From Viola odorata (taxonomy: Eukaryota; Streptophyta; Magnoliopsida; Malpighiales; Violaceae): a stretch of 64,000 nucleotides of DNA. The position numbers and the translations under genes were made by a program. The stretch lies in assembly GCA_963691705.1 (NCBI GenBank), contig OY829545.1, positions 29,189,475-29,253,474 of the forward strand, read 5' to 3'. Shown one piece after another: positions 43,970 to 56,200 of the stretch; positions within the stretch are counted from its first letter, which is position 1; each line of letters begins with the position of its first letter. The notes below the pieces were generated by a model, which searched no databases, was not told the origin of the DNA, and saw nothing but the letters and a program-made list of their open reading frames with translations.

Positions 43970-46783
43970 ATGACCAGGTCCTCTTGCAGAGAAGAATATT
44001 TGCTACCGTATAATCCGAATCTCACTAAGACCGAAGCACAACTCAGAAAGATAGCTAGAAAGAGGAAAACTCCAGAAGAAAGTGAATCGGAAACCTCTAG
44101 TTCCGAAACAGATTCCAGTCTAGACCACGATCTTGGCCAAGACTCCGGCCAAGACATGGCAGAAAATCAACCAGAGCCCACGATGAGGGAACTGAACAAA
44201 ACAGCGGAACAGGAAACCTTTTCCTGTATTAGTTTACCAGCTGTACCCAATGATTGGTCTATAAAGACCAATATGGTGGCCAACCTTCCTAAGTTCTTTG
44301 GCCATTCAAATGAAAACCCATTCAAGCATCTGAGGAACCTACACGTTCAATGTGACATGATGAAACCAGCTACTGTGAATATGGAAAGAGCAAAGTTGAA
44401 AGCTTTTCCATGCTCTCTTGAGGGGGCTGCCCAAAATTGGTTCTACGGTCTACCTCACAACACGGTCAACACATGGGCCGAGATGTCCACTTTGTTCCTA
44501 AACAAGTACTGGAATGCAACGAAAGCAGGGGTAGCTAGAAAGAACATGGCTGCCATCCAGCAAAGGAACGATGAGGGTCTAAGTGAATATCATCAACGGT
44601 TCAGGGAGTTACAAGAAGTCTGCCCTACACACGGAGTTGCGGATCAGACAATGATCCAGTACTTTTATGACGGGATGCTGCCAAGCTGCAAAGAGAAAGT
44701 GGATTCAGCAGCTGGTGGAGCATTGCAAGATTTGACTGTCACAAGAGCCAAGATGCTACTTCAGACTATGGCGGATAATTGCCAAAATAATATTTCTTCT
44801 GACCGAAACTCTATTCCTTCAAATCTTTGTGCTATTAATGTTGAACAAAAGTTAACTGAATTAACTGACATGGTCAAAAATCTTTCTATTAACTTTTCAG
44901 GTGCAATGCCCACAGGAGTTCAGAATCAAAAGCAGGTAGCTTCAGTGTGTGGGATATGTCAGCAGCAGGATCATCAAACCAACAATTGTTATATGGTGCA
45001 ACACCCTTCGGATGATATGACTCAGGTTAATGCAGCATACGCACACAACCAAGGGAGCATGCAGAACTACCCTCAGGGAAGCAACGAGTACTCATGGAGA
45101 GGCCACCCAAACTTCAGATGGAGCGATCCAGTCCCTCCACGACAGAATCTAGGCCAAGCCCCTAGCCAAGCTCCTATAGCCCAGCTACCGCCTGCCCCTC
45201 AACCTTTGCAGATTACTGGTCCTTCTGTGGAAGATACACTCAAAAATTTTATGCAGGCAACCCAAACTAGTCTGGTAGAGATGCAGAAATTTTTTATGCT
45301 GTCACAGGTAGAGATGCAGAAGAATTTTATGCAATCACAGGCGGAGATGCAGAAGCAAATCAATCAGATGGCTAACCAAGGCAGATTACCTCCAACCACG
45401 GTAAACAATCCAGCGCACAATGTTAATGTTAGTGCCATGAGTTTAAGGAGTGGAAGTGTGTTACCAGAGAGGCAAGGTGCGAAAACAGACAAGGGATTGG
45501 AGAAAATTCAATCGCAAGAGTTGGATAAAAATGAGGCAGAACCTGTCTTGGCCAAGACTCGGGCCAAGACTGACCAGAAAGAGGAAGTGATCGAAATTCT
45601 TCCACCGTTTCCTCCTAGATCCTCAAAAGAGAAGAAACAAGATGAAGCAAGGGACTTTATGAATTTTTTTGGAAAGATAGCTGTTAATATGCCTATGTTA
45701 GACTTAATTGCCAAAGTTCCCTCTTATGCTAAACTTCTTAAAGAATTTTGCACTAACAAAAAGAAAGTTGCAGGTGTAGAGAGGGTGAATTTAGTTCATA
45801 CAATGCAGCAACTTCCAGAGAAGTGCAAGGATCAAGGAACTTTCACCATTCCATGCCAAATAGGAAACAAGATGATTGATAATGCCCTTTGTGACTTAGG
45901 GGCTGGCATCAACGTGATGTCATTGAGTGAGTTCGAGACCTTAAAGATAGGTACAATGAAGGAGACTGATCTGGTGATTCAGTTGGCTGACAGATCGCTC
46001 ATCCGACCCAAGGGAATTGTGACAGATGTCTTGGTAATGGTAAATGATTTTATATATCCAGTGGACTTTTACATTGTTGAAATGAATATTCAATTGCCTT
46101 CTTGCACCACTGACATTTTATTAGGAAGACCATTTCTAAGGACATCGAAGGCTAAGATTGACTGCTTTGAAGGGAGCATAATTTTAGAATTCTTTGGAAG
46201 TACTATAAAATTCAGCATCACAGAAGCATCACAGCATCCTAATGATCCACATTGCGTGAATTTTCTTGATATTTTAGATCCAATAGCAGGATTGGAGGAC
46301 AGAGCAGGAGATCAGAAGGAACTCCCAGAAGTTTTGGCCAGTTTGGCCGATCCAGAAAAAACAGACTCAGTCTTGGCCTCGAGCTTGGCCAAGACGCAGG
46401 CCAAGACTGCCAAACCGAAGAAAAAAACTGTAAGTTGCCAATTCGTGCAGTCTACGGTTCCTAAATTCCTACCTTCTGTTGTGCAGACACCACAACTGGA
46501 GTCGAAGGCTTTGCAAGACCCACCCATTACAGATCCAGCAGCAGCAGCTGATCTAGGCCAAGACACAGGCCAAGACTGCGGCCAAAATCCCTTATCCAGT
46601 CTCCACCTGAAAACGGACTTCAGCAGCACTCCACTCGCTCAACAACAACAGTCCATCCTGGAACATCCTGGACAACCGCCAGGCCAAGAACCTCCTGCTT
46701 CAAGAGCTCCGAAACCAAAAGACCCTCCTGCCCCTGATCTAGGCCAAGCTTCTGGCCAAGATCCCCAGACCCCAGCAACCTGA
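43970..46783 (+). CDS. Athila A Gag-protease-ORF2tail fusion protein, intact
   Basis: 937 codons from ATG 43970 (MTRSSCREEY); the preceding in-frame TTG is not used as a start here. Retrotrans_gag about residues 100-225 (ENPFKHLRNLHVQCD, NWFYGLPHNTVNTWAEM), a CCHC knuckle CGICQQQDHQTNNC from C327, coiled stretches rich in MQ repeats (about 425-465), and an aspartic protease with D642 in LCDLGAGINVMS followed by LLGRPFLRTSKAKIDC. Near position 46516 the text leaves the usual pol entry and joins PITDPAAAADLGQ, then ends PDLGQASGQDPQTPAT, matching the end of B ORF2. No stop or frameshift over 2.8 kb, unlike B. It likely makes capsid and protease that could package the element in trans. Confidence 0.88.
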   Translation: MTRSSCREEYLLPYNPNLTKTEAQLRKIARKRKTPEESESETSSSETDSSLDHDLGQDSGQDMAENQPEPTMRELNKTAEQETFSCISLPAVPNDWSIKTNMVANLPKFFGHSNENPFKHLRNLHVQCDMMKPATVNMERAKLKAFPCSLEGAAQNWFYGLPHNTVNTWAEMSTLFLNKYWNATKAGVARKNMAAIQQRNDEGLSEYHQRFRELQEVCPTHGVADQTMIQYFYDGMLPSCKEKVDSAAGGALQDLTVTRAKMLLQTMADNCQNNISSDRNSIPSNLCAINVEQKLTELTDMVKNLSINFSGAMPTGVQNQKQVASVCGICQQQDHQTNNCYMVQHPSDDMTQVNAAYAHNQGSMQNYPQGSNEYSWRGHPNFRWSDPVPPRQNLGQAPSQAPIAQLPPAPQPLQITGPSVEDTLKNFMQATQTSLVEMQKFFMLSQVEMQKNFMQSQAEMQKQINQMANQGRLPPTTVNNPAHNVNVSAMSLRSGSVLPERQGAKTDKGLEKIQSQELDKNEAEPVLAKTRAKTDQKEEVIEILPPFPPRSSKEKKQDEARDFMNFFGKIAVNMPMLDLIAKVPSYAKLLKEFCTNKKKVAGVERVNLVHTMQQLPEKCKDQGTFTIPCQIGNKMIDNALCDLGAGINVMSLSEFETLKIGTMKETDLVIQLADRSLIRPKGIVTDVLVMVNDFIYPVDFYIVEMNIQLPSCTTDILLGRPFLRTSKAKIDCFEGSIILEFFGSTIKFSITEASQHPNDPHCVNFLDILDPIAGLEDRAGDQKELPEVLASLADPEKTDSVLASSLAKTQAKTAKPKKKTVSCQFVQSTVPKFLPSVVQTPQLESKALQDPPITDPAAAADLGQDTGQDCGQNPLSSLHLKTDFSSTPLAQQQQSILEHPGQPPGQEPPASRAPKPKDPPAPDLGQASGQDPQTPAT

Positions 46784-47883
46784 GTTGCTTCTGCCCCCAG
46801 GTTATATCTTTCCTTTCTTTTATTTTTATGTTTTGTCTTTTATTTTTGTCTCTCCACACAATGAGGACATTGTGTCTTTTAAGTGTGGGGAGGGTGTTAA
46901 ATATGTCTTATGTTTTTGTGAATATTGAATGTTTGATTGTGTGTTTTGCGTCTGTTTTTGTGAGTCAAATTAGTGTTTTAATTTTTTATTTTTATATCAG
47001 TATGTCCAGTATAGAGTCAGTCATTTGCATGAATTTTATTGGTATTTTTATGCATGTTTTGAGTTTGTTTTGTTGTGAACATCCGAATCCCTGTTTTCTT
47101 GCTTAGATTGTTTAGTCTTTTGGTGGGATTGCATGTAGACACTTTTCTAGGGAATACAATGCTTTAGTAACAGGGATGCGAATGAGCGTAAATGATCAAT
47201 GCCTAAGGGGCATTTAATCTGATGTTTCCCGAACGTTAGCCATCCATATGGTCGTAAGGACACCTAGCTAGGACCTTAATTCCTATTAGGATGATGAGGT
47301 TTGCTGCCCGGATTTGAGTGTGTCGTTCTATCTGTTGTAGTGTGAGACAAATAAAGGTGTTGGAATGTCATAGGACAGACATAGCAAAGGTGGAAGTCCC
47401 CGCTGAAAAGGACAAGCTCTGTCTATGTGCCGTGTCTATAAAAGAAAAAAATTTATCATAGAAAAGACACTTGAATTGTCAGAAGAAAAAAAATTGCTAA
47501 AGATATAAAAGAAAATAAAAGAAGAAAAATTTCTGTCAAAGTGATTTAAATGGCACCAGTCTTTAGGCACTTTTTGATAGACGACACTTGGTAGGACTCA
47601 AATCCTTGGTGAACCTTGTTACCCTATACTTTATCATCTAATCTAGTAGGGTGTCTTGATACCATGTGGAAGGTGTATGTTCGGGGTATTGATCATTCCT
47701 TGTTAGTCTTGCATTGGGTACTCTAGTGAAGTGTCTTAGCAGATCCAGTGGACGGGTAAGCAATCTGAAAATGAGAAAGTCCGGGGGGTCAGGATGTCTG
47801 TTTTGTTTTGATGTGTTTTTAATTTTTGTTGAGTCTTTGAGTCTGTATGCTTGGGGGCAAGCATTGTTTAAGTGTGGGGAGTT
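46784..47883 (+). other. 3' region of A with stem-loop, G-rich tract and PPT
   Basis: The stem-loop ACACAAT-GAGGAC-ATTGTGT (46856-46875) is followed by AAGTGTGGGGAGGG (46881-46894). The true PPT AAGTGTGGGGAG lies just before the 3' LTR (47870-47881). The 0.9 kb between has no coding frame and matches the equivalent region of B. Confidence 0.7.
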
Positions 47884-49410
47884 TGATTGCATTGCATTTC
47901 ATCATGTTTTATTGTCCATTTACTTGTAGTTTTGGACAGTAAATCTACTGATGTATCCCTTAATTCACCATATCTTATCAGGTCTGGTTTGGAGGCAGTA
48001 CTTGAGGAATCTGAGCAGAAGAGAGCAGGAGCAATTAACTCGAGTCTAGGCCTGGGTCTTGGCCTAGACATATTCGCATCTGACGCAGTGCGCTTACCAG
48101 AATCGTCTTGGCCTAGACTCCGGCCAAGACTCCTTTGCGTTCAGACTGCAGCTTGGAGCGATTGAAGTATTTTTGGAGTTGGACTCTCACAGCTGGCACG
48201 TAGCAGCTGTCCAGCAATTTTAGAGGGATAGGAAGACAATCTTATGTAGAATCCCGCATGGGATCTCCCTCTTTAATTAATTGCGATTTAGTTTCCATAT
48301 TTAGAACAATTAATTGTAATAATCTTTTAGGAGATTATTTAGGAGATTGAGTTGGAGAAGGACAGAGGAGTTTTAGCTTTCTTATAGCTGATCTCGTCCT
48401 CCCCTTTTTCACTCTCTCTCTCAGACGCTCTCTTCTTCTTCCCCAATTCGACACTTTTATACTATTGCTCCGGATTCAATTCTTTGAATCTCGGATTTAA
48501 TTTATTTATGCAATCAAGTATTCTTATTATTCATTCATGAGTATGAGTAGCTAAACACTTGTTCTTGGTAAGGGTTGATGAGCTTAAGTTCTTAATGCAA
48601 TCGTGAGACACAATCCGTTCTTCACAATCTCTTTCTTTGTATTTATTTATTCTTGAACTTAATCCATCGCTTACTCACTAGAGCCAAGGTTTGATCATCC
48701 TTGTTCTCTAGGAGAGAAGAGTTGTAACCAGTCTAGAAGGAGAGGGAGTACCCGCCGGCTAGACGGAGTAGGTGACTAGTCTCGAGCAGACTAGAAGAAT
48801 AGGTAAAATAGGTAGAGACCAGATTGACAACCTAGGAACTTAGCCTAGGTACTGTCTTCCCCTGCACCATTGAAGAGGTGAGCAACCATTCAAGACAGCA
48901 GTCAAACGGATAAACCCTTTAACCAGCAAGGTGTCCCTTGGCTAGGATTATCAGGAGAGGGAGTACCCGCCAGATAGTTTGAAGAGGAGGGAAGATAGGA
49001 GGGAAAAGGAGTTCCTCCCCTCTATAGCAGTACTATGAAGAAGAGATGAACATACTTCAGTCCATGATCGATGCATAAGAACGCAAGCTCACCCATCGCC
49101 CTTACCTGGAATTCCGTATCACAAGACTTTTTCCCAATCTAGCCCGCAGTCTTGGCCTAGACTTCGGCCAATACTATCTTATATTTTAAACTGTTTTCAT
49201 TACTTTCTGTTTTGTCTTTAGTTTCAGATAACAACCAACCAAAACTCAGTGACGAGGAAGTCAAACTCAAGAACTACATTTCCTAGAGGTCTCTGTGGAC
49301 GATCCTCTTACCATCATCTACAAATCCTTGTAGACAGTGATAAGTTGTATTTCTACCCCCATTTCCATACTTATTTCACTCTTATATTTGACGTGTTCGA
49401 CGCGCGGTCA
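47884..49410 (+). repeat. 3' LTR of A
   Basis: 1527 bp, nearly identical to the 5' LTR, with the same three hairpin units. Followed by CTTAC and the rest of the B LTR. Confidence 0.9.
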
Positions 49411-50158
49411 CTTACTCACTAGAGACAAGATTTGATCATTCTTGTACCCTAGTAGAGAAGAGTTGCAGCCAGCCTTGAAGGAGTGGGAGCACCCACCGGA
49501 TAGGTAAAGTAGGTAACTAGCCTCGTGCTAGACTAGAAGAAATAAGTGATCTAGACCATGACCAGATTGACAACCTAGGGTCTCTATTGGGAGGCAACTT
49601 GGTCTAGGTACTGTCTTCCCCTATAACATTGAGGAAGCGAACAACCATTCAAGACAGCAGTCAAACGGATAAACCCTTTAACCAGCAAGGTGTCCTTTGG
49701 CTAGGATTATCAGGAAAGGGAGCACCCGCCGGGTAATTTGTAGAGGAGGGAAGTCAGGAGTGAACAAGAGCACCTCCACTCTATAGCGGTACTATGGATT
49801 CAGAGATGAACATCCTTGAATCAGTGATCGAGTCATGAGAACGGAAGCTCTCATACCGCCCTTACCTGGAATCCCCTTTTATTAGATTTACCAATCTTGA
49901 CCCGCAATCTTGGCCAACCCTTTGACCAAGATTACTTTGAATCGCTTAACTATTTTTGTTCTTGTCTTAATTTTCAGGTTCACCCAATCAAAATCAGTGA
50001 CGAGAAAGTCAACCAAGAAGCTACGTCCCCCTAGAGGTCTCTGTGGACGATCCTCTTACCATAATCTACAAGCCTTTGTGGACAGTGATAAGTTGTATTT
50101 CTACCTCCATTTTCTTAAATATTTTACACTTATATTTGACGCGTTCGACGCACGATCA
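49411..50158 (+). repeat. 5' LTR of B, second part
   Basis: Begins with the duplicated CTTAC and runs to GACGCACGATCA. Contains a hairpin unit at 49907-49932. Confidence 0.85.
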
Positions 50159-50163
50159 AATTT

Positions 50164-50181
50164 TGGCGCCGTTGCCGGGGA
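50164..50181 (+). other. Primer binding site of B (tRNA-Asp type)
   Basis: TGGCGCCGTTGCCGGGGA, identical to that of A and at the same spacing from the LTR. Confidence 0.9.
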
Positions 50182-50230
50182 TCTCTAACGGCGGCGTTCG
50201 TAGTTTCTTTTATTTTGTTTTTGATAGTTG

Positions 50231-52665
50231 ATGACCAGGTCCTCTTCCAGAGAAGAAGATTTAATACCATACAATCTGAATCTTACAAAGACCGAAGCGC
50301 AACTGAGAAGGAAAGCGCGAGAGAGGAAGTTCCCAGAAGAGAGTGAATCGGAAACTTCTAGTTACAATTCAGACCACGATCTTGGCCAATCCTCTGACCA
50401 AGACGAAGTCTTCAATCTAGCCATGGCAGAAAACCATCCAGAACCGACGATAAGAGAGCTGAACAGAACAACGGAATAGGAAACTTTCTCCTGTATCAAC
50501 TGTCCAGCTGTACCTAATGACTGGTCCATAAAGACCAATATGGTGGCCAACCTTCCTAAGTTCTATGGCCACTCGAATGAGAATCCATTTAAACATCTCA
50601 GGAACTTACACGTTCAGTGCAATATTATGAAACCAGTTACAACCAACATAGAGAGAGCAAAGCTGAAAGCCTTCCCGAGTTCTCTAGAAGGAGCAGCTCA
50701 GAATTGGTTTTATGGTTTGCCTCACAACACTGTTAACACGTGGGCAGAGATGTCTACTTTTTTCCTCAACAAGTTTTGGAATGCAATGAAAGCAGGGATA
50801 GCTAGAAAGAATATGGCTGTTATCCAGCAAAGAAACAATAAGGGTTTCAGTGAATACCATCAACGATTCCGTGAGTTGCAAGAGGTCTGTCCCACCCATG
50901 GAGTTGCGGATCAAACAATGATCCAATACTTTTATGATGAAATGCTCCCAAGCAGCAAAGAAAAAGTTGATGCAGCAGCTGGAGGTGCGCTGCAAGACTT
51001 GACCATCACAAAGGCCAAGCTACTACTCCAGACTATGGCAGACAATTGCCAGAATAATCTTACTTCGGATAGAAGCTCTATCCCTTCTACTCTAAATGCA
51101 ATTAACGTTGAGCAAAAACTGAATGAATTAACTGACATGGTAAAAATATTTCTGTTAATATTTTAGGTCCAATGCCCACAGGAAATCCAAGTCAAGAGCA
51201 ACTAGCTTCAGTATGCGGGATATGCCAGCAACAAGATCATCAAACCAACAACTGTTATATGGTCCAACACCCGGATGACGTGGCACAGGTAAATGCAGCG
51301 TATGCACATAACCAGGGGAGTATGCAGAATTTTCCTCAAGGAAGTAATCAGTACTCGTGGAGAGGCCATCCGAATTTTAGATGGAGAGACCCAGTCCCTC
51401 CACAACAGAATCATAATGCACCTCAACAACAACCACCCGTTAACTTCCAACATTTCATACCTCGCCCTTCACATCTGAATCCTGGCCAAACCCCTGTACC
51501 CCAGCTGCCATCTACCCCGCAACCTTTGCAGATTGCTGGCCCATCTATGGAGGATACACTCAAGAGCTTGGTCGAGATGCAGAAGAACTTGATGCAATCA
51601 ACGCAATCTAGTTTGGCGGAGATGCAGAAGCAAATCAATCAGATGGCTAATCAAGGCAAATTACCTTCTACTACGGTGAACAACCCCGCCATGAGTTTAA
51701 GAAGTGGAGTTGTGTTACCAGAGAGGGAAGGTGCGAAAAGAGATGAGGAATTGAGAAAAATTCAGTCGCAAGAGATGGATGAAGATGAGGAGGAAGAAAG
51801 CACGGCAGAAGCGATCTTGGCCAAACCAGTGGCCAAACCTAGCCGAAAAGAGGAAGAGATCGAAATTCCTCCACCGTTTCCTCCAAGATCCTCCAAAGAA
51901 AAGAAGCAGGATAAAGCAAGAGACTTTATGAATGTTTTTGGAAAAATAGCTGTTAACATACCTATGTTGGACTTAATTGCGAAAGTTCCCTCTTATGCCA
52001 AATTTCTTAAAGAACTATGCACTAACAAAAAGAAAATTGCAGGTATAGAGAGGGTGAATTTAGCTCATAATGTCTCTACTGTACAGCAACTTCCAGAGAA
52101 GTGCAAGGATCAAGGGACTTTCACCATTCCATGTCAAATAGGAAACAAAACTATTGAAAAACCCCTTTGCGATTTGGGGGCTGGCATCAATGTTATGTCC
52201 TTGAGTGAATTCGAGACCATGAAGATAGGTATGATGAAGGAAACTGATTTGGTGATCCAACTGGCCGACCGATCGATCATCAAACCCAAGGGAGTCGTTA
52301 CAGATGTCCTAGTCATGGTAAACGATTTTATTTACCTAGTGGATTTTTACATTGTCGAAATGAATTTTCAATTGCCTTCTTGCACCACTGATATTTTATT
52401 AGGAAGGCCGTTTTTAAGAACATCAAAAGCTAAAATTGACTGCTACGAAGGGAGCATCATTTCAGAATTTTGTGGGAGGACTATAAAATTCAGCATCACC
52501 AAAGCCTTAAAGCACCCTAATGATTTACATTGCGTGAATTTTCTTGATGTTTTAGATCCAATTACTGATGAAATGGCTGACATTTATGTTAACGATCCCC
52601 TTGAGTATGTGTTGAGTAGGGGAATTTTGACGAAGACGCTGAAAGAATTGGAGGACAGAACATGA
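50231..52665 (+). pseudogene. Athila B gag and protease, broken
   Basis: Follows the A protein closely (MTRSSSREED, ENPFKHLRNLHVQC, CGICQQQDHQTNNC, LCDLGAGINVMS). Breaks: TAG at 50477-50479 where A has Gln, a frameshift near 51155 at the end of the gag core, and TGA at 52663-52665 after LEDRT. Protease residues remain. These lesions suggest no Gag product. Confidence 0.85.
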
Positions 52666-54426
52666 GATCAAAAAGAACTCCAAGAAGTTCTGGCCAGTTT
52701 GGCCGATCCAGAAGAAACAGACTCAATCTTGGCCTCGAGCTTGGCCAAGACTGCCAAAACAAAGAGGAAAATGGTAAGTTGTCAATTTGTGCAATCTACG
52801 GTTCCTAAATTTCTACCCTCTATTGTGCAGGCACCACAGTTAGAATTGAAGGCTCTGCCAGATCATCTCAAATATGCCTATCTAGGCCAAGACGACACCC
52901 TACCTGTTATCATTTCAGCTAAGCTGTCAAAAGATGAAGAAGAAAGATTGGTGACTGTCTTGAAGATGCACAAAGAAGCAATTGGCTGGACCATGGCAAA
53001 CATAAAGGGGATATCTTCTAACGTTTGTACCCACAAAATACACGTGGAAGAGGATAAGAAACCCATTCGGCAACCCCAGAGGAGATTAAACCCTCCAATG
53101 ATGGAAGTTGTTTAAAAGGAAATAATTAAATTACTCGATTCAGGTGTTATTTATCCTATTTCTGATAGTAATTTGGTTTCCCCTGTGCAGGTAGTTCCTA
53201 AGAAAACTGGCATTACAGTAATCGAAGGAGAGGATGGAACTCAAAGGACGACGAGAATCCAGAACGGATAGAGGGTTTGCTTAGATTACAGAAGGTTGAA
53301 TCAAGTTACAAGCAAGGACCATTTTCTATTGCCGTTTATCGACCAAATGGTGGAGAGGCTTACTGGAAAATCCCACTACTACTTCTTGGACGGCTATTCG
53401 GGGTTCCACCAGATTCCTGTCGCACCTGAAGACCAAGAGAAGACAACATTCATGTGCCATTTGGGTTGTGCAATACTCCAGCCACCTTTCAAAGGTGCAT
53501 GGTAAGCATCTTTTCTGAGTATGTGGAGAAAAGTATTGAGGTGTTCATGGACGACTTTACCGTTTACGGTAAAGATTTTGAACAATGCTTAGGTAATTTA
53601 ACTAATATTTTGAAAAGATGCGTTGATACATGCTTAGTTTTAAATTTTGAAAAATGCCATTTTATGGTAGATCAAGGAATTTTCCTTGGGCATGTGATTT
53701 CAAAGAAAGTTATTAAGGTCGATCAGGCCAAGATTGATACAATAAAAAGTTTACCTTACCCTCATGCTTGCGTGAGGTTAGAAGCTTTCTTGGACATGCA
53801 GGTTTTTATCGCAGGTTTATAAAAGACTTCTTGAAGATAGCCGAACCAATATGCAAGCTTCTACAAAAAGAGGTGGAGTTCAATTTCGATGAGGCATGTT
53901 AGAAATCATTTGATGAGCTAAAAGAGCGACTAACTTCAGCACCAATTATTCAAGCGCCGGACTGGAGTTTACCATTTGAGCTGATGTGTGACGCTAGTGA
54001 TGCTGCCGTGGGAGCAGTTCTTGGGCAGAAAAAGGAAGAGATCCTCACGTGATCTACTACTCTTCGAAGATGTTAGATGACGCCCAAAAGAACTATACCA
54101 CGACTGAAAAAGAATTATTTGCAATAGTTTTTGCCTTGGAAAAATTTAGATCATATTTGTTAGGCACAAAAATTACTGTATTTTCTGACCATGCAGCATT
54201 GAAGTTTCTCTTGGCCAAACCTGATGCCAAACCTAGACTAATTCGCTGGATTCTTCTTTTGCAGGAGTATAACTTGGAAATAAAGGACAAGAGCGGTAAG
54301 GAAAACCTTGTGGCAGACCACCTAAGCTGCTGCCTAGCAAAAGGCGATCTGAAACCAGTGAGGGCAGAATTTCCAGATGAGAAATTGCTCTCGGTGAGTT
54401 TGTCTAGGCCAAACCCACGACCTTAG
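52666..54426 (+). pseudogene. Athila B reverse transcriptase and RNase H, broken
   Basis: Text runs through DEEERLVTVLKMHKEAIGW and QPQRRLNPPMMEVV (stop at 53113-53115), a further TAG near 53269, YYFLDGYSGFHQI, then shifts frame to FGLCNTPATFQRCM and VFMDDFTVYG (RT active site), ILKRCVDTCLVLNFEKCHFM, a stop near 53900, and RNase H from about 53940, continuing in an open segment from 54049 (DDAQKNYTTTEKELFAIVFA, FSDHAALKFLL). At least three stops and frameshifts disable it. Confidence 0.85.
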
Positions 54427-54474
54427 TATGCAGAAATTGCGAATTACCTTGCCACGGGTAAACATTATGGGGAC

Positions 54475-55716
54475 ATGACCACTTATGAAAGGGTAAAGGT
54501 AAAGCATGACAGTAAGTATTACGTGTGGGATGATCCCTATTTATGGAAAATTGGTACTGATCAGTTGCTTAAGAGATGTGTCCCTCAAAATGAAGCTTTA
54601 TCTATTCTAAAATTCTGTCACTCCCAAGCATGTGGTGGACACTTTGGGGCAAAAAGAACAGCCCTGAAGGTCCTCGAATCTGGTTTTTATTGGCCAATAA
54701 TTTTTCAGGATAGTTTTCTCTTTTGTAAAACGTGTCCAGCATGCCAAAAAGTAGGAAATATTAGTTCTCGAAATGAAATGCCAATGAACTTTATTCTTTC
54801 ATGTGAAATATTTGACATATGGGGCATTGATTTTATGGGACCTTTCCCAACTTCTTTTGGTAACAGATATATTTTGTTGGCTGTGGATTATGTATCAAAA
54901 TGGGTAGAGGCGAAAGCCACTAAAAATGATGATGCTAGAACTGTGATCTCCTTTATTAAGTCTAACATCTTGAACAGATTTGGTATTCCTCGAGGTATCG
55001 TTAGTGATCGAGGAACACATTTCTGCAACAAGATTATTTCTTCCCTTTTTAGGAAATATGGGATCACGCATAGAGTATCCACGGCCTATCACCCACAAAC
55101 CAATGGCCAAGCAGAAGTTTCGAATAGGGAGGTGAAGTCGATCTTGGCCAAGACAGTAGGCCTAGACAGAAGCGATTGGAGACAGCGGTTAAATGATGCA
55201 CTGTGGGCTTATAGGACGACCTACAAGAGCCCAATTGGAATGACACCATACAAGTTAGTCTATGGGAAGGCCTGCCACTTGCCAGTGGGGCTCCAACACA
55301 AGGCATATTGGGCTATAAGGAAATGCAACATGATTTATGACCAAGCTGGAAAAGAAAGAAAGCTACAAATTCATGAGCTAGAAGAGTTAAGAGATCAAGC
55401 TTATGACAACCAGTTAATTGTCAAAATCAGGATGAAAAATTATCATGATAAAATAATTATTGGAAAACCTTTCCACACAGGGGAGAGGGTTCTTCTTTAT
55501 AATTCTCGTTTCAAATTATTTCCTGGAAAGTTAGAAACAAAATGGGAAGGCCCATTTGTTATTACTAACATTTACCCACATGGTGCAGTAGATATTAGGA
55601 ATGAAAGCATAGGTACCGAGCTCAAAGTGAACGGACAGAGATTGAAGCCATTCTTCGAAGGATTCCAAGAAGAAAAGAGCAACGAAAAGGTGGATGTGCC
55701 ACCAGTCGACAAGTGA
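54475..55716 (+). CDS. Athila B integrase segment, open frame
   Basis: 413 open codons containing the complete integrase: an HHCC zinc region ([10 protein letters not shown] then CKTCPACQ), catalytic Asp in WGIDFMG, Asp in [10 protein letters not shown], Glu in [10 protein letters not shown], and the C-terminal fold with [18 protein letters not shown]. It is the only large pol part of B without a stop. As part of a broken polyprotein it would need internal initiation, so it is probably a remnant that has not yet been hit. It ends before a short spacer that leads to ORF2. Confidence 0.8.
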   Translation: MTTYERVKVKHDSKYYVWDDPYLWKIGTDQLLKRCVPQNEALSILKFCHSQACGGHFGAKRTALKVLESGFYWPIIFQDSFLFCKTCPACQKVGNISSRNEMPMNFILSCEIFDIWGIDFMGPFPTSFGNRYILLAVDYVSKWVEAKATKNDDARTVISFIKSNILNRFGIPRGIVSDRGTHFCNKIISSLFRKYGITHRVSTAYHPQTNGQAEVSNREVKSILAKTVGLDRSDWRQRLNDALWAYRTTYKSPIGMTPYKLVYGKACHLPVGLQHKAYWAIRKCNMIYDQAGKERKLQIHELEELRDQAYDNQLIVKIRMKNYHDKIIIGKPFHTGERVLLYNSRFKLFPGKLETKWEGPFVITNIYPHGAVDIRNESIGTELKVNGQRLKPFFEGFQEEKSNEKVDVPPVDK

Positions 55717-56200
55717 AGACATGAATCAGGTCAAGCCTAGGACGTTAAATAAGGGCGCTACATGGGAGGCAACCCATGCTTCTGTTATTTCTTTCATTTC
55801 TTGTCAATTGATTTGTTTTTGGAATTTTTGTTCCATTTGATTTCGCTGGGTCATTTTAATTCTGCGCAGGAAATTAAGTGTGGGGATTGTGCTGAGGATT
55901 GGCCAATCGATTGATCAAACCTTGGGCCTAGACGCAGTTAGAATTAGTGGGACACATGTCAGCGCCGTCAATTTTAATTTGGAAAGCGGACAATTCCAAA
56001 ATAATTAATTAAAGTCGTGGGAAACGGGAAACTCCAACCGCCAAAACACTTTTTGTTTCTCCCAACTCTGCCACTCATCACCCACAAAATCACGATTGGA
56101 GTTACCACCTGAGCTAAATCAAAAGTCGCCCCAGTCCTTCTCTCTCACAAACCCACTCAAACCCAAACGAAAACCCTAGCTTTTCTCTCTCACCACCACC
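55717..56200 (+). other. Spacer between integrase and ORF2 of B
   Basis: Noncoding. Includes AAGTGTGGGGATTG near 55876, another G-rich, PPT-like tract, and a CT-rich leader before the ORF2 ATG. Confidence 0.55.

Larger units (their letters stand above)
42371..49410 (+). mobile_element. Athila element A, non-autonomous, 7.0 kb
   Basis: LTRs 42371-43898 (1528 bp) and 47884-49410 (1527 bp) are flanked by CTTAC (42366-42370 and 49411-49415). About seven differences separate the LTRs by eye, so the insertion is young. The PBS is intact. A single long ORF covers gag, protease and the tail of ORF2. RT, RNase H, integrase and most of ORF2 are absent. It would depend on a full Athila relative for reverse transcription and integration. 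Confidence 0.9.
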
